Positions 43,203 to 52,985 of a stretch of DNA of 64,000 nucleotides are shown here, one piece after another (position 1 is the first letter of the stretch; every line of letters starts with the position of its first letter). The position numbers and the translations under genes are program-made. The notes below the pieces were generated by a model that saw only the letters and a list, made by a program, of their open reading frames with translations, was not told where the DNA came from and searched no databases. The stretch is from positions 1 to 64,000 of the forward strand of contig JAMPIV010004453.1 of NCBI GenBank assembly GCA_024509875.1, read 5' to 3'. Origin of the DNA: Oreohelix idahoensis (taxonomy: Eukaryota > Mollusca > Gastropoda > Stylommatophora > Oreohelicidae).

Positions 43203-43793
43203 TGCAGCAAGTGCAATGGTTTGTGACAAGTTTTGTGGGTTCTTCCTGAGGAGATGTAATTTAATTGGTATACCATTCAACCCATCGACGAATATGCCCA
43301 CTAACTGTTTTTCCACCTCTTGTTGGTTAATTTGTTGCCCCAAGAAAACTTCTTCAGCTAGGTTTAACAACCTGTCGCTGAACATTTGAATGGGTTCCTC
43401 TGTTTGTTGTTGTATGCTCCTCAGCAGCGTCCACGCATACGATGAATCCGTAATTTGTGCATACCTTCTTATTAGTTCTTTCCTAAAATCTTCCCATGTC
43501 TCATCTGGGACAATGTCAAACCTGCGTCTTATAAAATCTACTACTAACCCGCACGAGGAAAGATATGCAACTTGTTTGTACTCATTTTGGTCCATATTGA
43601 CCGAAGTGCAATATCTCTGTATCTCGAGCAACCACTTTCTACATAAAGTAGAATCACCTGAGTATGGCGTTATGCTGTTCCGGATATTCTGGAACTTACT
43701 TTCATTTCTAATGGCAATCATAGCCTTAGCTACCTGCTCAAAAGCAGCCACATTGGGATCCAAACCCTCTGTAAGTTGTTGTTGTTGTTGCAT
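43203..43793 (-). pseudogene. Gypsy-1 gag, capsid part
   Basis: Start chosen at 43793 (MQQQQQLTEGLDP), since codons before it lead into leader sequence. Encodes FQNIRNSITPYSGDSTLCRK, WLLEIQRYC, WEDFRKELIRRYAQITDSSY, IQQQTEEPIQMFSDRLLNLA and LVGIFVDGLNGIPIKLHLLR, the retrotransposon gag (PF03732-like) pattern. It is broken only by the solo LTR after ...TIALAA; the downstream zinc-knuckle part is at 40643-41209. Its product would form virus-like particles. Confidence 0.85.
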
Positions 43794-44408
43794 CTTGTCT
43801 TGACCTGTAAGTGTTAGTATTAATGGAAACACCTGTAAAAACAATATTAATCTCTTGGTTGACCTGTAAGAGAATTACTAACTAATATCTGTATACAATA
43901 GTTATAATTTTTGTGAGTTACAAAACAATTTTTTTGGCAACATTGTGATTGTAATTATCAATCTAATTCTCATAATTAACTGACTACGCTAATAATTACT
44001 TAATTAGCCTCTAAATGTTTCAGTGCTACATCATCTGTCTTTCTTTATTGGGATAAATACTTGCTCCTCCAGTATTTCAGAATTAATCAACACAATTTTT
44101 GTCTTATACGGCTGTGTACTATTATTTACGCGCGTTGGGCCTGTTGATCATTCAGATTGTTACCTCATGCGTGTGCCTGCATTCTGACGGTTGTCGGGTG
44201 ATATAGTGAACTTGACCTTCTTGATGTTTTGGCTAGACTTCGTTGTTCTTGATGTCGATTCACTTGACTTCTGTATTGTCTTGATATGTTTCTTCAGCTC
44301 GCAGGATTCTTTTGATTTGTATCTTCTTAATGAACTTGACCTTCGTTCCGTCTGTAGTCTTTTACATCTCTATCTTGTATATGGCTGGTCAGGTGCACCA
44401 AAATAGTC
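43794..44408 (-). promoter_or_regulatory. Gypsy-1 leader with primer-binding site
   Basis: About 615 bp of untranslated leader. At 44383-44400 the minus strand reads TGGTGCACCTGACCAGCC, which starts with the TGG needed to pair with a tRNA CCA end. It lies 8 bp inside the LTR boundary at 44409. The tRNA species was not assigned. Confidence 0.6.
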
Positions 44409-45190
44409 TGTGACCGTTGTAGGGCTAGATACGAAAATACTTGATACAACCGTACCTAATATGTGATGCCCAAACTGACATCTGAAGGGAGGCTGTCTTG
44501 ATTTATAAAAGTTTCTTGAACTATCATAGTGTAGGGCTGGTCACGCGCACCATCCGTATGTCGACGAGGATGGGATTAGAATGTTCTCGCCTACTGGTCT
44601 TTCAGTAGATAGTATGTTGTAAGGTAAATGTGACAAACTTCCTTCTCTCAGACTGACTAAGATATTTTCTCATACTCTCTGTTGCTTCAAACGAATTTAC
44701 CTTAGTAATAACAGTGAAGATGTCAAAGGTTGAACTTTATTAACAAGGTTAGCAGTCTTTCATAACAACAGCTTCTTCAGCAACAAAAGTATTCAATATT
44801 CAAAACTGCAATTTCCTGTCTTCTACTATTTTGCTTATTTCAGCTATCACAATGTCATTTAATTCTTCAGGTAGAAACTTCTTGTCTCTCTTCCGTGCTG
44901 ACCGTTTTTCTATGTCTTTCTTTTCAAATGTCTCTTGGTATAATCTCTCTGAGAGAAAACTGGCCTTACCGCCAGGGCTGTCGTTTTGCCAAGATTCGTC
45001 TATTATTCTTCTCTGCTCAGACCTGGTCTGCTGAGCTACACATGCTACTGATATATAAGAGTGTTCAACGTACCTGGTTTTGTTCTCAAACGAAATACAC
45101 TTTCTTTTCTTTCACAACTATCATGTCCTCAGAATAAAATACTATCACAATAAAAATACTGCCGTACACCAAATTTATGGTACATAATGA
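44409..45190 (-). mobile_element. 5' LTR of gypsy-1, proximal part
   Basis: Begins TGTGACCG like the 3' LTR and shares the blocks near 44605 and 45060-45190 with it. It stops at GGTACATAATG, exactly where gypsy-2 LTR sequence begins. The matching 3' LTR continues for about 410 bp more before the part that reappears at 55514. Those 410 bp are missing here. Confidence 0.75.
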
Positions 45191-47634
45191 GAAAATGTAG
45201 AGATTTAATAGTTGCTTCACAGCGTGCTGGAGGAGAGTAAAGACAGACTTATTTACGACAAATCGTTTCTCTCAATCTTCTCTTTCACTCTCCTGGTCAA
45301 ACAATTATTTGCCAGTTTTCCAGACCCGCATCTGCGCGCACACCGATTTGGTGTTTTCAAACACACAGACGACGTAGATACAAACTATATTAAACGAATA
45401 TGGAGAAAGTTGGGCTTTGGGTATATCCAACACAGAACTAAGAACTAAATGAGTTTATGTGATTTATTCACTTTAAACATCAATCACTAACAAATATCAG
45501 GTATTACATAAATTATCATAAGTACACAAATGCAAATAACAAATTTGGGAGGGGTGAAGAAGATTGGTATCGACTAAGCCCTTCCCGCTTATTAGACAAA
45601 GATAAACCCAGTCCAGAGATAGATAATATCAGGAACACGGGTACGTTAACCTAACAGTGAAGTTAATTGCTCTGAAAGAGGTGTTACAAAGTTAGGTATA
45701 GGTGATAGAAAAAAATCCTGTTCTTCCCAATTGTTCTTCCCTTTACTAAGCAAATGAAAAGGAGGGGGTTTTAAACATAGTTAACAAATTATCAACTATC
45801 CCACTTAAAGGAACAATGTAGGGTATACAGAAAAGATATATATTACCAGGTAAGCAAGTTAACAAAATGGTTACACAAAAGAATTAATTTCCTGTCATTC
45901 ATACACTCTGTGCGGATCCACACTCATATACACCACACACTTACCGAGTTGCAGCATCAGTCACTCCATAGAATGATAAACACACTGATTAAACTCTTGA
46001 CACGTGTAACTGTCTAGCACTTCTATGCCCCGCCCCAGATATTGCGAGTTTTTACTGAGAGCAAATATTCCCGCTTATCGCCGGACTTGAAGTTCTAAGA
46101 GTTCTTGTGGTTTATTATAAAGAAACGAGTCTATGGGATGGCACTGACACAGTTCGACACAGGGGTGAAAATGAAGTGGTCTCTTTTAATCTTCCGCTAT
46201 GGTAAAATTCCTTCAATGCGTGATGATAGTTTTATTAAATCCAATTGAGGAAAAACTAGGCTCAGTCACAGTCAGGAAAATATGTACTCTCTCACAGTAA
46301 ACAGTAAATATAATATCGCTACTGGCGATGATTACCTTCCAGTTTATCTTACAGGTTTGTAAGGGTAATTTGATGATTGTTCTTTAAAATGTTCTTGGGT
46401 GGGCTTTATTTCATTTAATTCTGACAGCTAGGTCGCAAAAGGACCGCCACAAGATTATATTTAAAAGAAATGTTTCTTCAATATGACTGGAAGTTTATAG
46501 GATGATTTCTTTATTTCTTTCTTTATTTAGCTGGGACCGCAGGTTACGATCACTCTGTGTGAAAGAAAAAAGACATGTAACATACCGAAAAATCAAGCGC
46601 GATAAATTTCCCGTTAAGCCTATAATACACTCGAGTATTTAATTATGTATTTAATAAACACTGCGCGAATTCTAGTGGTTAAAAAACACACATCTATAAA
46701 ACTAGGACTTAACTGAATTTATTAATTATAAATTCCTTCGCGACTTTAAAAGTTAATTTAAGCATCTATTATCTTTTGAAATAATATAATAGATAGATCA
46801 TTATATTTAAAACTGGAACTATTGAGATGGTTTAATTTAATAGATTTAAATTAACACAAAATCCATTGAAATAGAATGACTGAACTAGACCACTGATCAC
46901 TTTACACATATATATTACCGCTTTGCACAGAATAGAAATCACTGCAAATATATATATATAAAATCCAGGGGAAAATCTATAACAAGATTTCAATAAAGCT
47001 AGTGCTTCTGTAAAGGTCTGGCCAGCGAGTGATAAAATGTCTATTCTTCATGGTCTATTTATCTAAAATGGAATGTAAGTTGAGTGGGACATGATAAACT
47101 TGACAGCTTATTTGATCTCATGAACTTTTGGGGATCTGACCGCCAAATCAAGGGAAGAAGCCGCCCCCTGGTCTTCGTATCTCTGTTCGCTGCTGCCCGT
47201 TTCGGCTTTCCCCGTTCGCTCGGTTCTGCGATTGACACCGAGACGCGAAAATAGCGGCAAGCAACTGCGTCTCGTATCAGGGACCACTACTGTCTTTGAT
47301 AACGCCGATAGTCTCCCCTGAAATCCCTCAGTCTGTCTCTTTGATCGTGGTCGCTGTATCTGTTTGATTCTGGCGACCCCCCCCCCCCCCCCCACTGGCC
47401 AAGTTAATTAAAATAACTGCCTATGATTGTTCATTGTTAGTGGGCGTGATTTAATTTCTCCTTAAATCAATGCGATGACCAGAATGAACGATAGGTAAAC
47501 TTTCCGCATATCAATCAGCAAACGTGTTTGCCCTCTGTGTGGAACAGTTGCATAGCTAATGAATCCACGTGAAAGAAGTCCCGTTTTACAAGAATTACAA
47601 CAAAGTTCAGGGTCAGCCGAGTTCGTCCATCACA
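45191..47634 (-). mobile_element. 3' LTR of gypsy-2 (truncated by about 86 bp)
   Basis: Nearly identical to 53072-55513 (a few substitutions and small indels, e.g. CTTCCGC/CCTCCGC, differing C and G runs). The right end is GTTCGTCCATCACA. The first 86 bp present in the 5' LTR (52986-53071) are absent. The ORFs at 45212-45448 and 53093-53338 inside it are copies of the same non-coding bases. Confidence 0.85.
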
Positions 47635-47668
47635 ATCGTCCCCTCTTTTGAGACGTGAAAACGTGTTT
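47635..47668 (-). promoter_or_regulatory. Gypsy-2 polypurine tract
   Basis: Minus strand AAAAGAGGGGACGAT lies directly before the LTR start TGTGATGGACG, the expected site for plus-strand priming. Confidence 0.8.
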
Positions 47669-48376
47669 TCATGTTTGATTTATGACGATGAAGCTGCCCT
47701 GATCGGTAACTTTTGGATGATTGGTATCTTCACCTTCCTCCTCTTCCTCTGTAGTCCAGTTTCTACTCAGGAAATCAGCCCCGACATTCTGTCTTCCCGG
47801 AATATATTCCACTTTGAAAGAATAAACGCTTAAAAGGAGGGCCCAACGCATGATCCTAGCGTTAAATTCTTTATTGGCACCAAGAAATGCTAACGGAGCG
47901 TGGTCTGTTTGCACCGTGAAAGATGTACCATAGAGAAACTCATGATGGCGTCTGATACCGTCAATCAGAGCAAGACATTCCCTTTCAACTACGCTGTAGT
48001 TCCGTTCCGCTTTATTTAATTTCCGACTGCCATAGGCAACTGGAAATAGCATGTTCAGGTCACTGTCATCGGCTTGAAGCAGTGTTGACCCGATGCCCTG
48101 ACCTGACGCGTCGACTCTCAGTACAAAAGGTTTCTTGAGGTCAGGCAACCTCAAAATGGGGTATGCAGACAACTGTCCTTTCAAAGTGCTATACGCGTGT
48201 TCGCACTTTTGATCCCATATGACCTTATCAGGACAACCTTTCTTTGTGAGGTCAGTCAGAGGTGCCGTCAGTCCGTTGAAGTTCTGGATGTACTTCTGAT
48301 AGTATGCACATAGCGATATGAAGGAACGTACGTCTTTCTTCGTTCGGGGTCTTTTTGCTGCCACTATTTTCTCCAC
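47669..48376 (-). pseudogene. Gypsy-2 RNase H and RT tether
   Basis: Encodes RPRTKKDVRSFISLCAYYQK (RT thumb/tether), KPFVLRVDASGQGIGSTLLQ (first catalytic Asp), YGSRKLNKAERNYSVVEREC (Glu), FTVQTDHAPLAFL (TDH Asp) and YIPGRQNVGADFLSRNW (last Asp). All four acidic positions appear present. It is the last domain of the polyprotein, next to the polypurine tract. Out of frame with the RT to its right (48384), with the slip near 48380. Confidence 0.9.
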
Positions 48377-48383
48377 GTTCTTC

Positions 48384-48922
48384 TTAATAGGCCAACTGCA
48401 TCCGTGAGAAATAGTGTGCCCCAGGAAGTCTTAACTGTTCAAACCCGATGAGACATTTGCTAGGTCTGGCTGTGAGACCCGTTTCCTGTAGTCTCCTGAG
48501 GAGCATAGCAACCGTAGCAATATGTTCTTCATAGGTTTCCGATGCAATTAAGATGTCATCCATGAAATTATGGATATGGGGACTTTGCAAAGGTTCTAGA
48601 AGCTTCCTCATCATCCTGGTGAACACTCCTGGTGCGTTATGCAAACCGAACGGCATCACATTAAATGTGTAATGTCCTTCGCTAGTGCTGAAAGCTAACA
48701 AAGGTTTAATTTCCTCCTTGACTGGTATTTGATAATAACCTTTACTGAGGTCAATCTTGGAGAAGATCTTTGCTTTGCTGAGCTTGGTGAACAACTCAGA
48801 AACAGTTTGGAGAGGTTCGGGCTGGAATTCCGTTACAGCGTTTAGCAACCTGTAATCAATGCACAGCCGAACTTCCTTATTGGGCTTCTGCAACAGCACT
48901 ACACTCGAGCTGTAAGGAGATG
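48384..48922 (-). pseudogene. Gypsy-2 reverse transcriptase
   Basis: Motifs: SSVVLLQKPNKEVRLCIDYR, KIFSKIDLSKGYYQIPVKEE, FNVMPFGLHNAPGVFTRMMR, HIHNFMDDILIASETY (catalytic box FMDD rather than the commoner YIDD/YLDD) and TARPSKCLIGFEQL. A one-base loss near 48920-48925 separates it from the N-terminal RT portion (VRTRVYPIPYAKADALRGEI), which is fused to integrase in the upstream ORF. It lies C-terminal to integrase, an unusual order. Confidence 0.9.
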
Positions 48923-50431
48923 TAGACTGATAATTCCTGCCTGACGCAGCTTGTCTATTTCTCCGCGAAGTGCATCCGCTTTAGCGTACGGGATGGGGTA
49001 AACTCTGGTTCGAACAGGGGTCTCGTTTGTTAATTTCATATCAAATTCAATGAGATTTGTTCGACCAGGTACATCCGTTAAGACTGCACTGTACTGTTTT
49101 AGTAGAGCCCTGGTTTCTGTTTGTTGTTCTGGTGAGAGATTGTCGCCGAACTTGACATCTTTAAAGGATTCTGTGGGTTGCAATGGATACTCCATGCAAC
49201 CATCATCATCTTCCTCGTCTTCCGTTGCTATGGCGACAGCCAGGAGATGCTCGGAGGATGGCACCGGTCTTTCCAAATATTTCTTTAGCAGATTTATGTG
49301 GAAGACCTTCTCCTTTCCTTTGATGGAGATCTTGTAATTGGTACGTGAGATCTTTTTAAGGACGGTAAACGGTCCTTGCCATCCGATGCGAAGTTTATTG
49401 CTTCCGGTTGGAAGTAGCAATAGGACTTTCTCCCCTGGTTGTAGTTCTCTCTCTTTTGCAGCTTTGTTGTATCTTTTAGTAATTTTAGCGCGGGCTTTCT
49501 TAAGGTTGGTAGTAGCTAGATCCCATCCTAGCTTTAGCCTTTCCTTAAGCTCAGATACATACTTGCTTGCAGAGACGACTGTCTCGTCAGCCTTCTGGTC
49601 TGTCAGGGACCGAAGTAAGGCTTCTAGTGGCCCCTTAATAGGTCTGCCAAATAAAAGTGTAGCTGGCGCAAAACCCGTAGACGCTTGGGGTACCTCTCGG
49701 TAGGCGAATAAGGCAGCCGATATATATTGGTCCCAGTCTTCCGGTTTCTCCTGACCCAGCTTACGTAACATCATGGTGAGGGTACCGTTAAAACGTTCCA
49801 CGAGCCCATTTCCGGCCGGATGGTAGGGACTTGTGTGGATATGTTTGGCCCTCAAGATCTTAAAGATCTCCTCCATTAACAGGCTACGGAATTGGGATCC
49901 ATTGTCCGTCAAAACTTGTTGAGGGAATCCCAACCGTGTAAAAATTTGCACAAGGGCTTCTGCGACATGCTTGGAATTAGTGCATGGTAGCGGTACGGCT
50001 TCGGCCCACATAGTGCAAGTGTCGACTAAGGTCAGGATGAACCTGTTCCTTCTTTTGGTCTTTTCCAGGGGACCAATAATGTCGACAGCAACCCGTTCAA
50101 ATGGAGTCCCTACTATTGGCATTTGCCCCATAGGTACTGGGGGTGTCAAGTGCTTGGGTGCTACCCGTTGGCACTGGGCGCAGGATTTCACATACCTGAC
50201 AATGTCAGAGTTCATTCCTGGCCACCAATAGTGGTTTTTTATTCGCTGAATAGTGGCGTTTTGTCCCATATGTCCGCTAAAGGGAAGAGAGTGCCCCATT
50301 TCTAAGATCTGGTTTCTGTACTGCGTCGGTACTAGGAGCTGGTTATTCCCCGTGTCCGGGTTGCCCGTTCTACGATACAATACACCATCCTTAGAAAAGA
50401 TGTCTCCGTTGTGTCTGGGGTCCTTAGCCAT
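48899..50431 (-). CDS. Gypsy-2 integrase fused to the RT N-terminus
   Basis: One 510-codon open frame. It starts with an integrase HHCC region (HSLPFSGHMGQNATIQRIKN, CAQCQRV) and continues with the core: Asp 1 in VAVDIIGPLEKTK, Asp 2 in VLTDNGSQFRS, Glu in HPAGNGLVERFNGTL. After the C-terminal module (LQPGEKVLLLLPTGSNKLRI, GPFTVLKK, HINLLKKYLERP) it runs without a stop into RT-type sequence (LSPEQQTETRALLKQYSAVL, TDVPGRTNLIEFDMKLTNET, GEIDKLRQAGII). Integrase before RT is the copia order, yet sequence motifs are Ty3/gypsy. The Gmr1 group, described from cod and other deuterostomes, has this arrangement. The DDE triad is intact here. Confidence 0.9.
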   Translation of the reverse strand: MAKDPRHNGDIFSKDGVLYRRTGNPDTGNNQLLVPTQYRNQILEMGHSLPFSGHMGQNATIQRIKNHYWWPGMNSDIVRYVKSCAQCQRVAPKHLTPPVPMGQMPIVGTPFERVAVDIIGPLEKTKRRNRFILTLVDTCTMWAEAVPLPCTNSKHVAEALVQIFTRLGFPQQVLTDNGSQFRSLLMEEIFKILRAKHIHTSPYHPAGNGLVERFNGTLTMMLRKLGQEKPEDWDQYISAALFAYREVPQASTGFAPATLLFGRPIKGPLEALLRSLTDQKADETVVSASKYVSELKERLKLGWDLATTNLKKARAKITKRYNKAAKERELQPGEKVLLLLPTGSNKLRIGWQGPFTVLKKISRTNYKISIKGKEKVFHINLLKKYLERPVPSSEHLLAVAIATEDEEDDDGCMEYPLQPTESFKDVKFGDNLSPEQQTETRALLKQYSAVLTDVPGRTNLIEFDMKLTNETPVRTRVYPIPYAKADALRGEIDKLRQAGIISLHLLTARV

Positions 50432-50924
50432 GGGCAGTTTTTTTAAAGCAGGGCGCCAGAGTAGGGTCCTTTTGTTGCGCCTCCTTCAGTTCATTCGGCA
50501 ACAAGTTTGGCGCAGGCTCCCTCTCCTTCTTGGCTTGCCCTCTTGTGGTTACCGCTGCCACAATCGGCTCCTTAGGTCTCCCAATGAACACATATCTACA
50601 TCCCAGGATAACTGGGTAGATCGGATCATCCATTATGGCCGCTTTAATAACTCCTCTGACAAAGTCAGAGTGTATTTCTACCAGTGCGATAGGAAGCGTC
50701 CTGGGTGCATCACTCCTGAAAACTCCACTAAGTTTGACGGTTTCCTCTGTCTCCTGACCGGGTTTGACTAGGTGCCTAGCGACAATACAATCAAAACTTA
50801 ATCCAGTGTCAAAAAGACAAGTAGTAGAGGTACCGTTCAAAATTACAGTTCCTCGAGTTGAGGGTCGGTCCCCCTCAGGTTGAGAATCACTGACATTGAC
50901 TCTACCTTTCGAGGCTGTATGCAA
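50424..50924 (-). CDS. Gypsy-2 aspartic protease
   Basis: Encodes GTSTTCLFDTGLSFDCIVAR with the catalytic DTG, followed by VKLSGVF and YPVILGCRYVFIGRPKEPIV with the closing ILG motif, then TRGQAKKERE. The frame overlaps the integrase ORF start by a few bases. Upstream it joins gag through a frame change at a C-run (about 51056-51067). Open over 166 codons. Confidence 0.8.
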   Translation of the reverse strand: MHTASKGRVNVSDSQPEGDRPSTRGTVILNGTSTTCLFDTGLSFDCIVARHLVKPGQETEETVKLSGVFRSDAPRTLPIALVEIHSDFVRGVIKAAIMDDPIYPVILGCRYVFIGRPKEPIVAAVTTRGQAKKEREPAPNLLPNELKEAQQKDPTLAPCFKKTAHG

Positions 50925-51039
50925 ACATCCAATGCGGTTTGCACCGGTTTGTTTGCCCTGATCAGACGTTCCTGGTGTAGGGGTCTTCCCTTTTCCTTGA
51001 CCTTGGTGGCCGCGCTGCCACGTAGGCTTGTTGGGTTGA

Positions 51040-52172
51040 TCAGAGTGGTTGGTGGGGGGGGGGGTATCGGGTTTTGTAGAATTTCGATTTTTCCTGGGGA
51101 GGTTTCTGGGTATTGTTATCTCGTTGGTTAAAATGTTGAGAGGAAGTGGAAGAATAGGATGCCTGCTCTAGATTCTGTTTTCGAGATGGCTCATCGGTGG
51201 GTTTACGTTTAGTGCTGGGAAGTTCGGCCATTGCATTGCTATAGCGTTCGGCTTTATTGAGTATGTCTTCAAGCCTGACTGCCCCCTGTTCCGCCAAAAA
51301 TCTACGTGTTTCATTCGACAAAGTGGATTTTATCTGCTCCACAAGAACAAGTTCGAGGAGTCCCTCATATGAAAGAGGTAGGTCAGATAATTCAATGCAC
51401 TTTGTCAGATAACCCGTGAGACGTGAAGAGAGAACTGGAAAAATGTTTCCGTGCTCTCTTTTCGGCTGTTTCTGAACAACTGCAGAAACTTTCGGGCAGT
51501 CATCTCAAACTGCTGTAGTAAGGCCTTCTTCAACAGGTCATAATCATGTTGATTCGGTCCCAGCTTTGTGTACACGTCATAAGCATTGCCTTTCAGTGAC
51601 ATTGCGAGTTTAAGCGCCCAGCGGGTACTCTCTAACCCATAAAGATTCGCGAGTCTCTCGAATTTTTCTAGGTAGCTGTCAATTTTTTCGTTAGGGCTAG
51701 GAAAAGATTCTAAAGAAAACGACATAGCAGTTAATTGGGCAGATTGAGTACTGGAGAGGTCCATTGATTGAGACTGGGGCGAAGACGGCTCTCCGTTAGT
51801 CGAAGTAGAGGCGCCCCGACTCTCTAGAGCCTTAAGCGCCAGTTGATGCTGTCTTTCCTTGTCTCTCTCTCTCTCTCTCTGCGAGTTTCCATCTCTGCTT
51901 CAATTTTCTTCTGTTCCAAAAGACGTTCTTCCGCTTCTTTCTTATCTGCCCTCTCCTGGGCTTCTCTCCTCTCTGTTCTTTCTTTCTCTTCCTTCCTCTC
52001 AGCTTCTGCTCTCTGTTGCTCCGCCTTCCTCTCAGCTTCGCTCCGCTCTCTGTTGCTCCGCGTCATATATTTCCAATTCCTGGTTAATAAACGCGTTTGC
52101 AGCTTCTGCATCTAATCCTGCCTCTTTCGCTTCCAGCCTCAAGATGGACCTCATCTTTATCCTCTCTGCCAT
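51040..52172 (-). pseudogene. Gypsy-2 gag
   Basis: Start chosen at 52172 (MAERIKMRSILRLEAKEAGL), which precedes a Glu/Arg-rich coiled-coil segment (AEQQRAEAERKEEKERTERR and similar). The capsid part reads PSPNEKIDSYLEKFERLANL, WALKLAMSLKGNAYDVYTKL, YDLLKKALLQQFEMTARKF and RRFLAEQGAVRLEDILNKAE, typical of gag. No clear CX2CX4HX4C knuckle was seen. Broken by frameshifts near 52035 and 51840 and by a stop near 51405. The run of about 12 C near 51056 puts the tail out of frame with protease. Confidence 0.8.
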
Positions 52173-52985
52173 TGTTAAAGAATAAGATGAAGTATGCCTA
52201 GAGAACTAGTAAGAAGAAACGCGAAAGGGAGGAACTCTGAACCGCTACGAGAAAAAAAAAAACACAAGTATAAATTTACCTGTGTTACCTCCTACCTGTA
52301 CTGTGCAAACTTATCGCTGCTATTATCTGGCAATTTAGGCTCTAAACGCAAGCGACTATGCCACTAAATGGTAAGTTACACTGGAAAAGAATCTACTTTT
52401 ACTAACAGTAGAGAAAAATTTATATTAAAAAAATTTAAAAGGAAAAAAAAAATGTTCCCCTAAATTTTAAATCTCTGACAACAAACTCCGTCCCTAAAGT
52501 CAATTATTGAGATGAGACGTTGTTAACTTAATTTTTAAAAATCAGAACAATCCGTCTTTAGCTAAGCTCAACTCTTTTTAACTTCAAAAACCTTAGTGAC
52601 TGTAAAACAATCACGCAATCCCAGCAACTCTTATAAAGAAAGAAATATAATTATCTCCGCCAGAGGATAATTAAAATAGCAAATATTTTTGTTTATCTGT
52701 ACTTTCTACTGCTGTGGAGAGAAAACAACCTGTAAATATGCTGTGTGGACAACCCAAATACTTAAAGAACGTTTGTCTAGGGGTGTAATTATTTATTTAT
52801 TTCCCTAATTCACAAAGACAGATCATTCACACTCTACCTAGTTAGACCCAGACTAAATCAGACTCAAAATATCTTTAACCCGGCTATGCGATTGCCTCAA
52901 ATGTAGCTCAAGATCCCAGAACCAGCCCACAAATATGTGTGCATCAAATGTATCTCAAAATTATCCCGGCGAGCCAGCCAAATAT
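52173..52985 (-). promoter_or_regulatory. Gypsy-2 leader with primer-binding site
   Basis: About 800 bp of untranslated leader. The minus strand at 52963-52980 reads TGGCTGGCTCGCCGGGAT, which would pair with a tRNA 3' end ATCCCGGCGAGCCAGCCA, 5 bp inside the LTR boundary. The tRNA species was not assigned. Confidence 0.7.
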
